Positions 25,971 through 35,838 of a stretch of 64,000 bases of DNA are shown piece by piece. Every line of letters starts with the position of its first letter. Position 1 is the first letter of the stretch. Made by a program: the position numbers and the translations under genes. Origin of the DNA: Taklimakanibacter albus (GTDB lineage: Bacteria; Pseudomonadota; Alphaproteobacteria; Rhizobiales; Aestuariivirgaceae); assembly GCF_016595235.1 (NCBI RefSeq), contig NZ_JAENHL010000007.1:62001-126000 (forward strand). Reading direction: 5' to 3'. The notes under the pieces were generated by a model. It had not been told where the DNA came from. It did not search any database and saw nothing but the letters and a program-made list of their open reading frames with translations.

Positions 25971-27152
25971 GTGACCAGCCTGAAGCCAGCCACTGAAGCC
26001 GAACTCGTCGACATGGTGCAGGACGCCCTCGCTCAGAGGACGCCGCTTGATGTCACCGGAACCGGCACCAAGAAGGGCATCGGCCGCCCGATGCAGACGG
26101 CCGCCACGCTGGACCTGTCGGGCTTCTCCGAGATCGCGCTCTATGAGCCCGAGGAACTGGTGATCACCGCCGGCGCCGGCGCACGTCTCGACGACGTCCG
26201 CAAGCTACTCGACGACAAGGGCCAGGAATTCGCCTTCGAGCCACCTGATCTCTCGCGGCTCCTGGGCGCTCCGCATTCCGGCACGCTGGGCGGCATGCTC
26301 GCCTGCAACCTGTGCGGGCCGCGCCGGCTCAAGGCGGGCGCCGCGCGCGATCACATATTGGGTGTCGCCGGCGTGTCGGGCCGCGGCGAGGCCTTCAAGG
26401 CCGGCGGCCGCGTCGTGAAGAACGTGACGGGCTATGATTTGCCGAAGCTGATGGCGAGTTCCTATGGCACGCTCGCCGCCCTCACCACCGTCACCTTCAA
26501 GGCCCTGCCCAAGGCCGAAAGCGAGGAGACACTGGTTCTCGAGGGCTTGAGCGATGAAGACGCGGTGGCGGCGATGAGTCTCGCCATGCAGTCCTCCTGC
26601 GAAGTATCGGGCGCGGCGCATCTGCCTTCCGCTTTGGCCGATGGCACCGCCAAAACCTTCCTGCGCCTCGAAGGCGTGCCGCCTTCCATCGCCTATCGGC
26701 GCGACAAGCTCGCCAAGCTGCTGACCGCGTCCGGGTCACATTTGCTGGCGACCGACGCCTCGCGGGCACAGTGGGTGGCCCTGCGCGACGTCCATCCGCT
26801 CGCCGCGCCGGATGGACGCTGCGTGTGGCGCCTGTCGGTGGCGCCGATGGAGGGCGCCAAGCTCGTCGCAGCGCTCAAGCCGCATATCGACATGCGCTGG
26901 TTCTATGACTGGGCCGGCGGTCTCGTCTGGCTCGCCGTCCCGCCCGAAAATGGCGCTTCGGCCGATGCCATTCGCGCCGCCCTCCCCTCCGGCCACGCGA
27001 CGCTGATCCGTGCCGATGAGAGCTTGCGTGGCCAGGTCCCGGTCTTTCAACCGCAGGCTCCGGCGCTCGCCGCTCTGGCGCGCCGCGTCAAGGCCTCCTT
27101 CGATCCCGTCGGCATCTTCAATCCCGGCCGCATGCAGCAGGAAAGCGCCTAA
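25971..27152 (+). CDS. glcE: Glycolate oxidase FAD-binding subunit GlcE
   Basis: A 393-residue FAD-binding subunit shorter than GlcD. It shows GTGTKKGIGRPM in place of the usual PxGxGT, GAPHSGTLGGMLACNLCGPRR, and GGRVVKNVTGYDLPKLMASS. The C-terminus ends with the family FDPVGIFNPGRM. The start is GTG, directly after the glcD stop, and the stop overlaps the glcF ATG (TAATG). Confidence 0.93.
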   Translation: MTSLKPATEAELVDMVQDALAQRTPLDVTGTGTKKGIGRPMQTAATLDLSGFSEIALYEPEELVITAGAGARLDDVRKLLDDKGQEFAFEPPDLSRLLGAPHSGTLGGMLACNLCGPRRLKAGAARDHILGVAGVSGRGEAFKAGGRVVKNVTGYDLPKLMASSYGTLAALTTVTFKALPKAESEETLVLEGLSDEDAVAAMSLAMQSSCEVSGAAHLPSALADGTAKTFLRLEGVPPSIAYRRDKLAKLLTASGSHLLATDASRAQWVALRDVHPLAAPDGRCVWRLSVAPMEGAKLVAALKPHIDMRWFYDWAGGLVWLAVPPENGASADAIRAALPSGHATLIRADESLRGQVPVFQPQAPALAALARRVKASFDPVGIFNPGRMQQESA

Positions 27153-28453
27153 TGCAAACGAGTTTCACGGCTGAGCAATTGCGCGACCCGCATATCGCGA
27201 CGGCCAACCAGATTCTGCGCAAATGCGTCCATTGCGGCTTCTGCACCGCCACCTGTCCCACCTATGTGCTCTTGGGCGACGAGCTCGACAGCCCGCGCGG
27301 CCGCATCTATCTCATCAAGAACATGCTCGAACGCGGCGAAGCGGCGACACCCGAAACGGTGAAACATATCGACCGCTGCCTCTCCTGCCTGTCCTGCATG
27401 ACGACCTGCCCGTCGGGTGTGCATTACATGCATCTCATCGACGATGCCCGCGCCCATGTCGAAAAGACCTATAAGCGCCCGCTCGTCGAACGCCTGCTGC
27501 GTCACGTCCTGGCTTTCCTGATGCCGCGTCCCGGCCTCTTCAAGGCCGCCTTGATCCTGTCGTCGCTCGTCCGGCCTCTGGCGCCCTTGATCGAAAAGCT
27601 GGGCGACAAGCGGCTCTCGTCGCTTCTTGCTCTGATCCCTAAGGAAACGCCGCCTCCGGAGATCATCGGCCAGCCCGGCCTTTATCCGGCGGAAGGCGAG
27701 AAGCGCATGCGCGTCGCCCTCCTGCGCGGCTGCGTGCAGAGCGTTCTCGATCCCGGCATCAATGCCGCCGCCATCCGGCTTATGAATCGCCAGGGCATCG
27801 AGGTCGTGGTCGCCGACGGCTCATCCTGTTGTGGCTCCCTCACGCATCACATGGGCAAGGAAGCGGACGCGCTCGCCCGCGCCCGCCAGATGGTCGATGC
27901 CTGGAGCGCCGCCGGCGTCGATCGCGTGATCATCACCGCCTCGGGCTGCGGCACGACGATCAAGGATTACGGCCATATGCTCAGGCTCGATCCGGCCTAT
28001 CGGGAAAAGGCGGAGCGTGTTTCGGCCATGGCCCGCGACATCACCGAATTCCTGGTTGAGATCGATCTGCCCAAGGTTTCGCCGCCGAAACTCCTGCGCG
28101 TCGCCTATCATTCGGCCTGCTCGATGCAGCACGGCCAGAAAATCAAGACCGAACCGCGCCGATTGCTCGAAGGCGCCGGCTTCACGGTGAGCGACGTGCC
28201 TGAGGGCCATCTCTGCTGCGGCTCCGCCGGCACCTACAACATCCTCCAGCCCGACATCGCCGTAAAGCTACGCGACCGCAAGGTGGCCAATATCCGCTCG
28301 GTCGCGCCCGACATCATCGCCACCGGCAATATCGGTTGCATCACCCAGATCGGTCAGGCTACGGAAATTCCCATCCTCCATACGGTCGAACTCTTGGACT
28401 GGGCTCATGGCGGACACGAACCTGAAATCTTAAGACAATCATCTAAAGGGTAG
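27152..28453 (+). CDS. glcF: Glycolate oxidase iron-sulfur subunit GlcF
   Basis: A 433-residue electron-transfer subunit. The N-terminal part has two 4Fe-4S motifs, CVHCGFCTATCPTY near residue 27 and CLSCLSCMTTCPSG near residue 75. Two CCG-type domains follow (SSCCGSLTHHMG, HLCCGSAGTYN). It passes electrons from GlcD to the respiratory chain. Malate synthase starts 6 bp downstream. Confidence 0.94.
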   Translation: MQTSFTAEQLRDPHIATANQILRKCVHCGFCTATCPTYVLLGDELDSPRGRIYLIKNMLERGEAATPETVKHIDRCLSCLSCMTTCPSGVHYMHLIDDARAHVEKTYKRPLVERLLRHVLAFLMPRPGLFKAALILSSLVRPLAPLIEKLGDKRLSSLLALIPKETPPPEIIGQPGLYPAEGEKRMRVALLRGCVQSVLDPGINAAAIRLMNRQGIEVVVADGSSCCGSLTHHMGKEADALARARQMVDAWSAAGVDRVIITASGCGTTIKDYGHMLRLDPAYREKAERVSAMARDITEFLVEIDLPKVSPPKLLRVAYHSACSMQHGQKIKTEPRRLLEGAGFTVSDVPEGHLCCGSAGTYNILQPDIAVKLRDRKVANIRSVAPDIIATGNIGCITQIGQATEIPILHTVELLDWAHGGHEPEILRQSSKG

Positions 28454-28459
28454 GAATTA

Positions 28460-30052
28460 ATGGCGAAATTGCCGAAAGGTGTGACCTTCACCGAGGCGGT
28501 CAAGAAGGGTTACGAGCGGATCCTGACGCCGGAGGCCGTGGCCTTCGTGGCGAGCCTTCATCGCGCCTTCGAGGATCGCCGCCGCGCTCTGATCAAAGCC
28601 CGGGCTGAACGCCAGAAGCTTTTCGACAACGGCGTCCTGCCCGACTTCCTCCCCGAAACGAAGGCCATCCGCGATGGCAGCTGGACCGTGGCGCCGATCC
28701 CGGCCGACCTGCAGGACCGCCGCGTCGAGATCACCGGCCCGACCGACCGCAAGATGGTGATCAACGCGCTCAATTCCGGCGCCAAGGTCTTCATGACCGA
28801 TTTCGAGGATTCCAATTCACCGACCTGGGACAACATGATCCAGGGCCAGATCAATCTGATGGACCGCTGGGCCAGGAAGCTCGATTACACCGATTCCGTC
28901 AGCGGCAAATCCTACAAGCTCGGCAAGGAGCCCGCCGTCCTTCTGGTGCGTCCGCGCGGCTGGCATCTTCTCGAGGAGCATATGAGGGTGGACGGCGCGC
29001 CCGTGTCTGGCGCCCTTTTCGATTTCGGCCTCTATTTCTTCCACAATGCCAAGGCGGCGCTCGCCGCCAAATCCGGCCCCTATTTCTATCTGCCCAAGAT
29101 GGAGAGCCACCACGAGGCGCGGCTGTGGAACGATGCTTTCATCCAGGCCGAAAGCGCGCTCGGCCTGCCGCTCGGCACCATCAAGGCGACCGTCCTCATC
29201 GAGACGCTGCCGGCCGCTTTCGAGATGGACGAGATCCTGTTCGAATTGCGTGACCATATTGTCGGCCTCAATTGCGGCCGCTGGGATTACATCTTCTCCT
29301 TCATCAAGACCTTCGCCAACAACAAGCACTTCGTGCTGCCGGACCGCAGCCAGGTGGTGATGTCGAAGGCCTTCCTCGCCAATTATTCGGCGCTCCTCAT
29401 CCAGACCTGTCACAAGCGCCGCGCTTTCGCGATGGGCGGCATGGCGGCGCAGATTCCGAACCGCAAGGACGAGGAAGCCAACCGGCTCGCTTTCGAGAAG
29501 GTCCGCGCCGACAAGGAACGTGAGGCCAAGAACGGCCATGACGGCACCTGGGTGGCGCATCCCGATCTCGTGCCGGTGGCGCGCGACATATTCGACGCGC
29601 TGATGCCGACGCCGAACCAGCTTTATGTCAAGCGCGAGGACGTGGCGGTTGGCCAGAAGGAGCTGCTCCAGGTCCATGAAGGCACCAAGACCGAGGCCGG
29701 CTTCCGCGAGAATATTCGCGTCGGCGTGCAGTATATCGAAGCGTGGCTCCGGGGCCGTGGCGCCGTGCCGATCTACAATCTGATGGAAGACGCGGCGACC
29801 GCCGAGATCTCACGCTCGCAGATCTGGCAATGGCTCAAATTCGGCGCCAGGCTCGAAGGCGGCCAGAAGGTCACCAAGCCCTTCTTCGAGAAATGCGTGA
29901 AGGAGGAGATGGCGCGCGTGGCCCAGGAAGTGGGTCCGGAGGCCTATAAGAAAGGCCGTTTCCGCGAGGCCGTCGCCATCTTCCGCAAGATGTCGACCTC
30001 CGCCCGGTTTGAAACCTTCCTCACCTTGCCGGCTTACAAGAAGATTGTGTGA
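28460..30052 (+). CDS. aceB: Malate synthase A
   Basis: Condenses glyoxylate with acetyl-CoA to malate. The 530-residue length and the motifs VFMTDFEDSNSPTWDN, VRPRGWHLLEEHM, LPKMESHHEARLWNDAF and CGRWDYIFSFIKTF identify the A form. The C-terminal region includes NLMEDAATAEISRSQIWQWL with the catalytic aspartate. Placed after glcDEF, it uses the glyoxylate those genes produce. Isocitrate lyase is not in the window. Confidence 0.95.
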   Translation: MAKLPKGVTFTEAVKKGYERILTPEAVAFVASLHRAFEDRRRALIKARAERQKLFDNGVLPDFLPETKAIRDGSWTVAPIPADLQDRRVEITGPTDRKMVINALNSGAKVFMTDFEDSNSPTWDNMIQGQINLMDRWARKLDYTDSVSGKSYKLGKEPAVLLVRPRGWHLLEEHMRVDGAPVSGALFDFGLYFFHNAKAALAAKSGPYFYLPKMESHHEARLWNDAFIQAESALGLPLGTIKATVLIETLPAAFEMDEILFELRDHIVGLNCGRWDYIFSFIKTFANNKHFVLPDRSQVVMSKAFLANYSALLIQTCHKRRAFAMGGMAAQIPNRKDEEANRLAFEKVRADKEREAKNGHDGTWVAHPDLVPVARDIFDALMPTPNQLYVKREDVAVGQKELLQVHEGTKTEAGFRENIRVGVQYIEAWLRGRGAVPIYNLMEDAATAEISRSQIWQWLKFGARLEGGQKVTKPFFEKCVKEEMARVAQEVGPEAYKKGRFREAVAIFRKMSTSARFETFLTLPAYKKIV

Positions 30053-30064
30053 CCAGACCGTAGT

Positions 30065-30087
30065 GCACCTGCTTCCAAAGCAGGTGC
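30065..30087. terminator. Hairpin between convergent malate synthase and glycerate kinase genes
   Basis: Ten-base arms GCACCTGCTT / AAGCAGGTGC around a CCA loop, between the stops of the two converging genes. There is no T-run on either strand, so it may be a weak or bidirectional terminator or a small dispersed repeat. Confidence 0.5.
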
Positions 30088-30088
30088 G

Positions 30089-31339
30089 CTACTCGATCAG
30101 GATCGCCCGGAAGTCATTGACATTGGTGCGCGTCGGCCCGGTGACGACGAGATCGCCGATGCTGGCGAAGAAGCCATAGGCGTCATTATTGGCGAGACAG
30201 GCCTCCGCATCGATGCCCTTGGCCTTGGCGCGCGCCAGCGTGTCGGGCATGACCAGAGCCCCGGCATTGTCCTCCGATCCGTCGATGCCGTCAGTATCGC
30301 CGGCGATTGCCGAGATATTCGCCTTGCCATCGAGTGCCAAGGCGAGCGCCAGCGCATATTCGGCATTGCGGCCGCCCCGCCCTTTGCCTTTAAGCGTCAC
30401 CGTGGTTTCTCCGCCCGACAGGATGACGGCCGGCCCTTTGGTGGCGAGCGCCTGCGCCGCCTGCGCACGCGCCACATCACGCGCCTCGCCTTCGATCCGG
30501 TCGCCCAAATCGATCACCCGGTAACCGGCCTCGGCGGCGATTTTCGCTGCGGCAGCAAGCGACTGCGCCGGCGCCGCAATCATCTCGGTCCTGACCTTGG
30601 CGAAGCGTGGATCGCCGGGCTTCGGCGTCTCGGCCGCCTCGGTCTCGAGGAAAGCCCAGACATGCGCCGGCAGGTCGAATTTGTATTTGCGCAGGATCGC
30701 CAATGCCTCCTGCCGCGTCGTCGGATCAGCCACCGTTGGACCGGAGGCGACGATCGCCGGATCATCGCCCGGCACGTCAGAAATGACGAGCGAGACGATT
30801 TGCGCCGGCCACGCCGCCGCCGCGAGCCTGCCGCCTTTCAGCGCCGAAAGATGCTTGCGCACACAGTTCATCTCGGAGATCGGCGCACCGCAAGAGAGCA
30901 GCTGCCGGTTCACATTCTGCTTGTCCGCGAGCGTCAGTCCCGGCGCGGGGGCTGCGAGCAGCGCCGAGCCGCCGCCGGAAATGAGGCAGAGGACGAGATC
31001 GTCGGTGGTGAGCCCCTTGACCAGCTCACCCATCCGCAGCGCCGCGTCACGTCCACTGGCGTCAGGAACGGGATGCGAAGCCTCGACGATTTCGATCTTC
31101 TTGCAGGGGGCGCCATGGCCGTAGCGGGTGATGACGAGGCCGGACAAAGGGCCTTGCCAATGGTCCTCGACGGCGAGCGCCATGGCGGCGCTGGCTTTGC
31201 CGGCGCCGACGACCAAGGTGCGGCCTTTGGGCGGCTTCGGCAGGTAGGGCGGCACTCTGAGGGCAGGATCGGCGGCGGCGACCGCGGTGGAGAACAGATC
31301 TTTCAGCAGCATGAGGCGGCGAAGTCCCCGGTTTGTCAT
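30089..31339 (-). CDS. gckA: Glycerate 2-kinase (GckA/TtuD, MOFRL type)
   Basis: Phosphorylates D-glycerate to 2-phosphoglycerate. In 416 residues the N-terminal domain has GRTLVVGAGKASAAMALAVE and VLCLISGGGSALL. The C-terminal MOFRL domain has ILSGGETTVTLKGKGRGGRNAEYALA and AGDTDGIDGSEDNAGA. It lies next to the glycolate and malate synthase genes, fitting the glycerate branch of glyoxylate metabolism, although it is transcribed the other way. Confidence 0.93.
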   Translation of the reverse strand: MTNRGLRRLMLLKDLFSTAVAAADPALRVPPYLPKPPKGRTLVVGAGKASAAMALAVEDHWQGPLSGLVITRYGHGAPCKKIEIVEASHPVPDASGRDAALRMGELVKGLTTDDLVLCLISGGGSALLAAPAPGLTLADKQNVNRQLLSCGAPISEMNCVRKHLSALKGGRLAAAAWPAQIVSLVISDVPGDDPAIVASGPTVADPTTRQEALAILRKYKFDLPAHVWAFLETEAAETPKPGDPRFAKVRTEMIAAPAQSLAAAAKIAAEAGYRVIDLGDRIEGEARDVARAQAAQALATKGPAVILSGGETTVTLKGKGRGGRNAEYALALALALDGKANISAIAGDTDGIDGSEDNAGALVMPDTLARAKAKGIDAEACLANNDAYGFFASIGDLVVTGPTRTNVNDFRAILIE

Positions 31340-31392
31340 TGCCCTGCCAATCGATTATAGCCGCCTTTCTGTCAATCTTTTAAACAGGCCGA

Positions 31393-32457
31393 ATGTCCCA
31401 TCCCCGCATCTGGCTTCTGACCGGCGCCAAGCACGGCGACAATGCCCAGGCCGAGCGTCTTATAGAGGCCACGGGACTGGCTTTCGAACGGCGGAGCATC
31501 GTCCTCAAGCCCGGTTTCGATCTCGCCAAGCCGCGCGTCGAGGCGTCGCTGCATCATGTCGACCGCGAAAAATCGGACCCGCTGACGCCAGCTTGGCCAG
31601 ACCTGGTCCTCACCGTCGGCCGGCGCCTGGCGATGGTGGCCTTGTGGATCAAGGAGCAGTCGCAGGGCCGCACGAAGATCGCCCTGATCGGAACCCCCAA
31701 GGGCGACAGCGAGAAGGCCGATCTGTTCATCGTGCCTTATCAGTACCGCGCCGCCGACGCGCCCAATATCTTCCGCATCGGCCTGCCGCTGGTCGGCATC
31801 GATCCGAAGCGCGTCGCCGCCGAGGCCGAACGCTGGCGGGACACTTTTGCGCAACTGCCGCGCCCCCTCACCGTCCTTCTCTGTGGCGGGTCCATTGGCA
31901 GCCACGCTTTTGATCCCCAGACGGCGCGCGCCGTCCTCGCCACGCTGGAGCGGATGAAGGATGGCGGCAGCCTCCAGATCACGACATCCAGGCGCACCCC
32001 ACCCGAGACCGTGGCCGCCATCGAGAAGGCCTTGCCCGCCGGCGCCCAGCTCTATCGGTGGGACAGATTGGGCGGCGACAATCCCTATGTCGGCCTCCTC
32101 GCCCATGGCGACCGCTTCGTGGTGACGGGCGACAGCATTTCCATGGCCGTCGAAGTGGCCCGCCTCGGCAAACCCCTGGCCATCGCGCCCTTGCGGCAGG
32201 CGAACCGCACCGTTTCCCAGGGTCTGCGGCGGCTGGGCCTCTCCGATGACCTTGCTTATTGGACCGCAGCCAGGGCGCAGAACCTGCTCAGCCGGCTCGG
32301 CGCCGACGCGACCTCGCGTGATTTTACGCTGCTCCATGACCACATGTATGAAAAGGGCTGGGCGGTGCCGCTGGGCCAGCCCTTGGTGACGCCCCCGGCG
32401 CTCCCCGCCGACGACACCGCCCTCGCCGCGGCAAGGTTGCGCGCGCTGGTTATATAA
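31393..32457 (+). CDS. ELM1-like (mitochondrial fission ELM1 family) protein
   Basis: A 354-residue soluble protein of the family named after plant ELM1 and common in alphaproteobacteria. The start IWLLTGAKHGDNAQAERLIEA and the middle segment LLCGGSIGSHAFD resemble glycosyltransferase-B-like Rossmann folds. RFVVTGDSISMAVEVARLGKPLAI is the strongest family match. The bacterial role is not established. It stands at the left edge of the glycan island and could belong to it. Confidence 0.82.
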   Translation: MSHPRIWLLTGAKHGDNAQAERLIEATGLAFERRSIVLKPGFDLAKPRVEASLHHVDREKSDPLTPAWPDLVLTVGRRLAMVALWIKEQSQGRTKIALIGTPKGDSEKADLFIVPYQYRAADAPNIFRIGLPLVGIDPKRVAAEAERWRDTFAQLPRPLTVLLCGGSIGSHAFDPQTARAVLATLERMKDGGSLQITTSRRTPPETVAAIEKALPAGAQLYRWDRLGGDNPYVGLLAHGDRFVVTGDSISMAVEVARLGKPLAIAPLRQANRTVSQGLRRLGLSDDLAYWTAARAQNLLSRLGADATSRDFTLLHDHMYEKGWAVPLGQPLVTPPALPADDTALAAARLRALVI

Positions 32458-32500
32458 TTGATTTTAAATGAAAAAATGAATTCACCATGTCTCCGCACCC

Positions 32501-33475
32501 TCAATCCGGATTGCGCGCGCTCCAATCCCGCGACAGCATCCGTTGATACAGCTGTCGTGAAATCGGACTGATCTCCTGCTCGCTTCCGTCGGTGTCCGCC
32601 GACCCGGCCCCCATCAGATGCAGGATCAGGATGTGAGACCAATAAGCGCGTGGCAGGTCGATGAGGGCGAGCGCCGGCTCGAGCTCGGCCATGCGCCATC
32701 CCTGCTGTTGCGCCGAGAACACACATTCGAGCAGATTGTCGAACATTCTGGCTTGTATGTACTTGCCAGCGAACATCAGTATGTCTATCGAAACGATGCG
32801 ATCGACATCGCAAGATTTGAGATCGATCAGGATTGGCTTCCCACCGGCATCCTGCATGACGTTGTAGACGTGAAGGTCCTGATGAGAGACGCCTATCCGC
32901 AATTGTCGCGCGAAACAGTCGCGGATCGCGCTTTCCGAAGCGAAGCTCGCCGGCAGCTCGCCACCACAGGCCAGGCGCCCGAGCCTGATGCCCGCCTCGA
33001 CCGTCGGTGGCAGCGCCCCCGGGATAGTTGGCTTGGCCGCCGCCATGAGCGCCCGCATGATCGGCACCGTCATCGCGACCTGATCATCCATCTCGATCTG
33101 CCGCAACATCCCCGTTTCGAGCGCAACGCCCCGCCCGCAGGTGCTGAGCACGATCGACGGCTGCACCATGTCCGTCAATCCGCGCTCGCGCAGCAGATGC
33201 CACATGGCGTGTTCTTTTTGCAGCTTAGCCACGGATTTGGGTTTGGTCGTGTAGCGAATAAAACGCGCACCCGCGGCGATCGACCAGATTCCCTGCTTGT
33301 GCAGGATCACCCGCGCCTGCCGCCGATCGGTCCCCAGTTGGCGGGCAAGCGGCGACGGCTGGCCAAAGCGCAGCAGCATCGTCAGCCAGGGCAGTTTCGC
33401 CTGGTTCTTCCACAAACGGCCCAGCTTATAAATTCGGTAGAGATGGCGTGGAAGAATAAATTGCTTCCACTTCAT
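32501..33475 (-). CDS. Kinase-like protein (APH/LPS-kinase fold), paralogue 1
   Basis: A 324-residue predicted small-molecule or sugar kinase. The catalytic loop GVSHQDLHVYNVMQD has the H-x-D-x-x-x-x-N pattern, and LIDLKSCD gives the metal-binding aspartate. A lysine-containing N-terminal lobe is seen in VILHKQGIWSIAAGARFIRY. It is clearly paralogous to the protein at 44456-45424, with near-identical blocks such as SFASES and LIDLKSC. Both diverge from a large methyltransferase gene, here across 88 bp. The substrate is unknown; a glycan sugar is my inference. Confidence 0.72.
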   Translation of the reverse strand: MKWKQFILPRHLYRIYKLGRLWKNQAKLPWLTMLLRFGQPSPLARQLGTDRRQARVILHKQGIWSIAAGARFIRYTTKPKSVAKLQKEHAMWHLLRERGLTDMVQPSIVLSTCGRGVALETGMLRQIEMDDQVAMTVPIMRALMAAAKPTIPGALPPTVEAGIRLGRLACGGELPASFASESAIRDCFARQLRIGVSHQDLHVYNVMQDAGGKPILIDLKSCDVDRIVSIDILMFAGKYIQARMFDNLLECVFSAQQQGWRMAELEPALALIDLPRAYWSHILILHLMGAGSADTDGSEQEISPISRQLYQRMLSRDWSARNPD

Positions 33476-33563
33476 GGACGCCCCCGGAGAGATTATCGCG
33501 GTACCAGCCACACGTGTTAGAGTACTGCAAAGCTCACAGCAAGTTTTGATAAGGTCAGATATT

Positions 33564-34832
33564 ATGGATTCGACTGCCTCCCCGCCGACAACCTGGTCAC
33601 GCAACCAGATCGAACAGCTGCTGCGTTCGGAGTCCTTCGACTATCAGTCGATCCCCCTGCCCTACGGACTCAGCACCGGCACCGGCCATGATCGTTCGGC
33701 CACGGCCAAGGTCATCCTGCCCGATGATATGAGCGGACAGAGTTTCGTCGATATCGGATGCTCCCTCGGCTTCTTCTGCTTCGAAGCGAAGCGCCGTGGC
33801 GCCAGCCGCTCGGTGGGGCTCGATTTCGCCTCGGAGAATGTCCGCCGCGGCCGCATCCTGGCCGACGTCCTGGGCTTGCCGGTCGAATTCCGCAAATACG
33901 ATATCGACCACGAGTCGATCGACGAGACTTTCGATCATGTGATTTGCCTGAATGTCCTCCATCATCTGGTCAATCCCATCCTGGGCCTGGACCGTTTGAT
34001 CGCCGCTACCCGGCACAAGCTCACGCTCGAACTCGCGACCTTTGGCGCGCATGACCGCCGCAAGCTCGGCATCGGCTGGTTGCAGCAGAGATTCCTGTCG
34101 CGCTCCCCCTCCGTACTCGTCGCCAGCGGCACGGCGGGCGAAGGCGTCAAGCAGTTCTACATAACGCAAGCGGCAATCGAGAATCTGCTGCGCTTCCGTC
34201 GCGGCTGTTTCGCCTCCGTCGAGATCATTCCCTCACCGTTCAAGGAGCGTTTCCTCGTCGTCGCCCATAAGCGTCACATCAAGGATCTGATGATCATTGG
34301 CTTTCCAGGCCTCGAAGTCGCGGCCCCGATCGTCAAGGGAATTCACCAGCGCGCCTATCAGAGCGCGGCCGACTTCCTCGGCGATATCGCCGGAGCATCC
34401 GTACTGAACGCCGATGCTTACCACGAGCCGCGGAAGGCCGAGGATGACAAGCTGATCTTCGACTACAATGTCATGCGTCCGGAAATCAGCGGCGCCATCG
34501 CCTTCGAGCATGATCCCGCCGTGGAAATAATCTCCACCGCCACGCGCAAGCGGGCCATAACCATCTGGCTTCCGCCTCACGAGATGAGCCAAGGTATCCG
34601 CACCGAAATGACTGCGGTGAGCGAAAAGGCACGCAAGAAGCTATCCGCGCTGCTGGCCATGTCCGAGGACGGCAAACAATTGGTCAGGCACTATCGCATG
34701 TGGGCGGAATATCTCGCCCGGACACAAGTCGAGCATCGGATATTGGCGGTGCAGGCGTCCGGCCCAGTGCTCCTGACGCCGGAAGAGTGGGAACGGGACA
34801 TCGCACTTCCTTTGCTCGATGGACGAAGCTAA
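33564..34832 (+). CDS. CmoB-like methyltransferase with decayed P-loop domain, paralogue 1
   Basis: A 422-residue two-domain protein. Residues 1 to about 230 form a class I SAM methyltransferase with motif I FVDIGCSLGFFCFEA and the acidic VGLDFA; the flanking TWSRNQIEQLL and GHDRSATAKVILPDD recall the CmoB group. The C-terminal half corresponds to the P-loop domain of the third paralogue (46847-48181), but the Walker A site reads GFPGLEVAAPIVK, without the Gly-Lys. YNVMRP is kept. The ATG at 33564 has AAGG upstream. The glycosyltransferase gene follows after 11 bp. Confidence 0.75.
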   Translation: MDSTASPPTTWSRNQIEQLLRSESFDYQSIPLPYGLSTGTGHDRSATAKVILPDDMSGQSFVDIGCSLGFFCFEAKRRGASRSVGLDFASENVRRGRILADVLGLPVEFRKYDIDHESIDETFDHVICLNVLHHLVNPILGLDRLIAATRHKLTLELATFGAHDRRKLGIGWLQQRFLSRSPSVLVASGTAGEGVKQFYITQAAIENLLRFRRGCFASVEIIPSPFKERFLVVAHKRHIKDLMIIGFPGLEVAAPIVKGIHQRAYQSAADFLGDIAGASVLNADAYHEPRKAEDDKLIFDYNVMRPEISGAIAFEHDPAVEIISTATRKRAITIWLPPHEMSQGIRTEMTAVSEKARKKLSALLAMSEDGKQLVRHYRMWAEYLARTQVEHRILAVQASGPVLLTPEEWERDIALPLLDGRS

Positions 34833-34843
34833 GGGAGCGGCAT

Positions 34844-35836
34844 ATGGAAACACGGACCTCTCCTCTCGTTACAGTTGCGATCACCGCCTATGAACGGATT
34901 GATCTATTCCGCCTCTCGCTCAGCTCCGTCTGTCGACAGACCTATCGGAACCTGGAGATCTATGTTCTGGACAACTCCAACTCGGACGATGTGCAGAACT
35001 GCGTGAGGGAGATGGCCGATGACCGCATCCATTACTCTCGTAACGCTCCGAATATCCGCGACAATATCGTCATCAATCATCAGAAGGCCTTTCTGCCGCG
35101 CTCGGGCGTCTATCATTACGTTCTATCAAGCGACTGCTCCCTCAACGAACGAACCATCGAGCGCATGGTCACCGCTCTTGACGCCGATCCTTCGATTTGC
35201 GCGATTGCCTCCAGCGAATGCTGGGTCAATCCGGCGACGGGTGAGCATTCGCCGCGCAATCCGCGGTTTCAAGGTTATACATCGAGCGAGATTCCGGGTT
35301 CGCATGAACGGCTGGACGCACGCCGGATGATCGAAGACGCCTTCTTCGACTTGAAGGGACTCGGCGTCGCCTATCACACATTGATGGTCTCCGACATCTT
35401 GGCCTACGCCGGTCTTGAGCCTGTATATCTGAGCCCTGGGCACGAGCATCATATGGGACTCGAGATTCTCATGCAGAAGCCGGATTTCGGGTTCATAAGA
35501 CAGGAATTCCTCCAGGAGCTCATCAACGACAGGCGTTATGCAGGAGAAGGTTTCCGCAAGCATCGCCGCTTCATGGAAGCTATGGCGCGCAAGCGTTTCC
35601 TGGACAAGAATTATCAGGCGCTGTTGGCGCGCAATTTCAACGTCACCCGGCTCCAGATCGGGCTGGCATGGCTCTTCGCCAAATGCACATATCAGCGGGA
35701 CGAACGCCCGTTCGACGCCGCCCAGCAGGTTGTGCGGCTGACGGCTCCACTGGCTTTAGCGTCTGTTCTCGCGCCGATATATTTCGTCGTAGGCCTAGTG
35801 CATCACTTGCGCGGACGCTTCGGACGAAAGCGCTGA
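34844..35836 (+). CDS. Glycosyltransferase family 2 protein
   Basis: A 330-residue GT-A glycosyltransferase. The N-terminus VTVAITAYERIDLFRLSLSSV and the following VLDNSNSDDV are typical of GT2. The usual DxD position reads LSSDCS. A hydrophobic stretch near the C-terminus (ALASVLAPIYFVVGLVHHL) may anchor it to the inner membrane. A strong AAGGGAG ribosome-binding site lies 7 bp before the ATG. It is cotranscribed with the methyltransferase before it. Confidence 0.83.
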   Translation: METRTSPLVTVAITAYERIDLFRLSLSSVCRQTYRNLEIYVLDNSNSDDVQNCVREMADDRIHYSRNAPNIRDNIVINHQKAFLPRSGVYHYVLSSDCSLNERTIERMVTALDADPSICAIASSECWVNPATGEHSPRNPRFQGYTSSEIPGSHERLDARRMIEDAFFDLKGLGVAYHTLMVSDILAYAGLEPVYLSPGHEHHMGLEILMQKPDFGFIRQEFLQELINDRRYAGEGFRKHRRFMEAMARKRFLDKNYQALLARNFNVTRLQIGLAWLFAKCTYQRDERPFDAAQQVVRLTAPLALASVLAPIYFVVGLVHHLRGRFGRKR

Positions 35837-35838
35837 AG

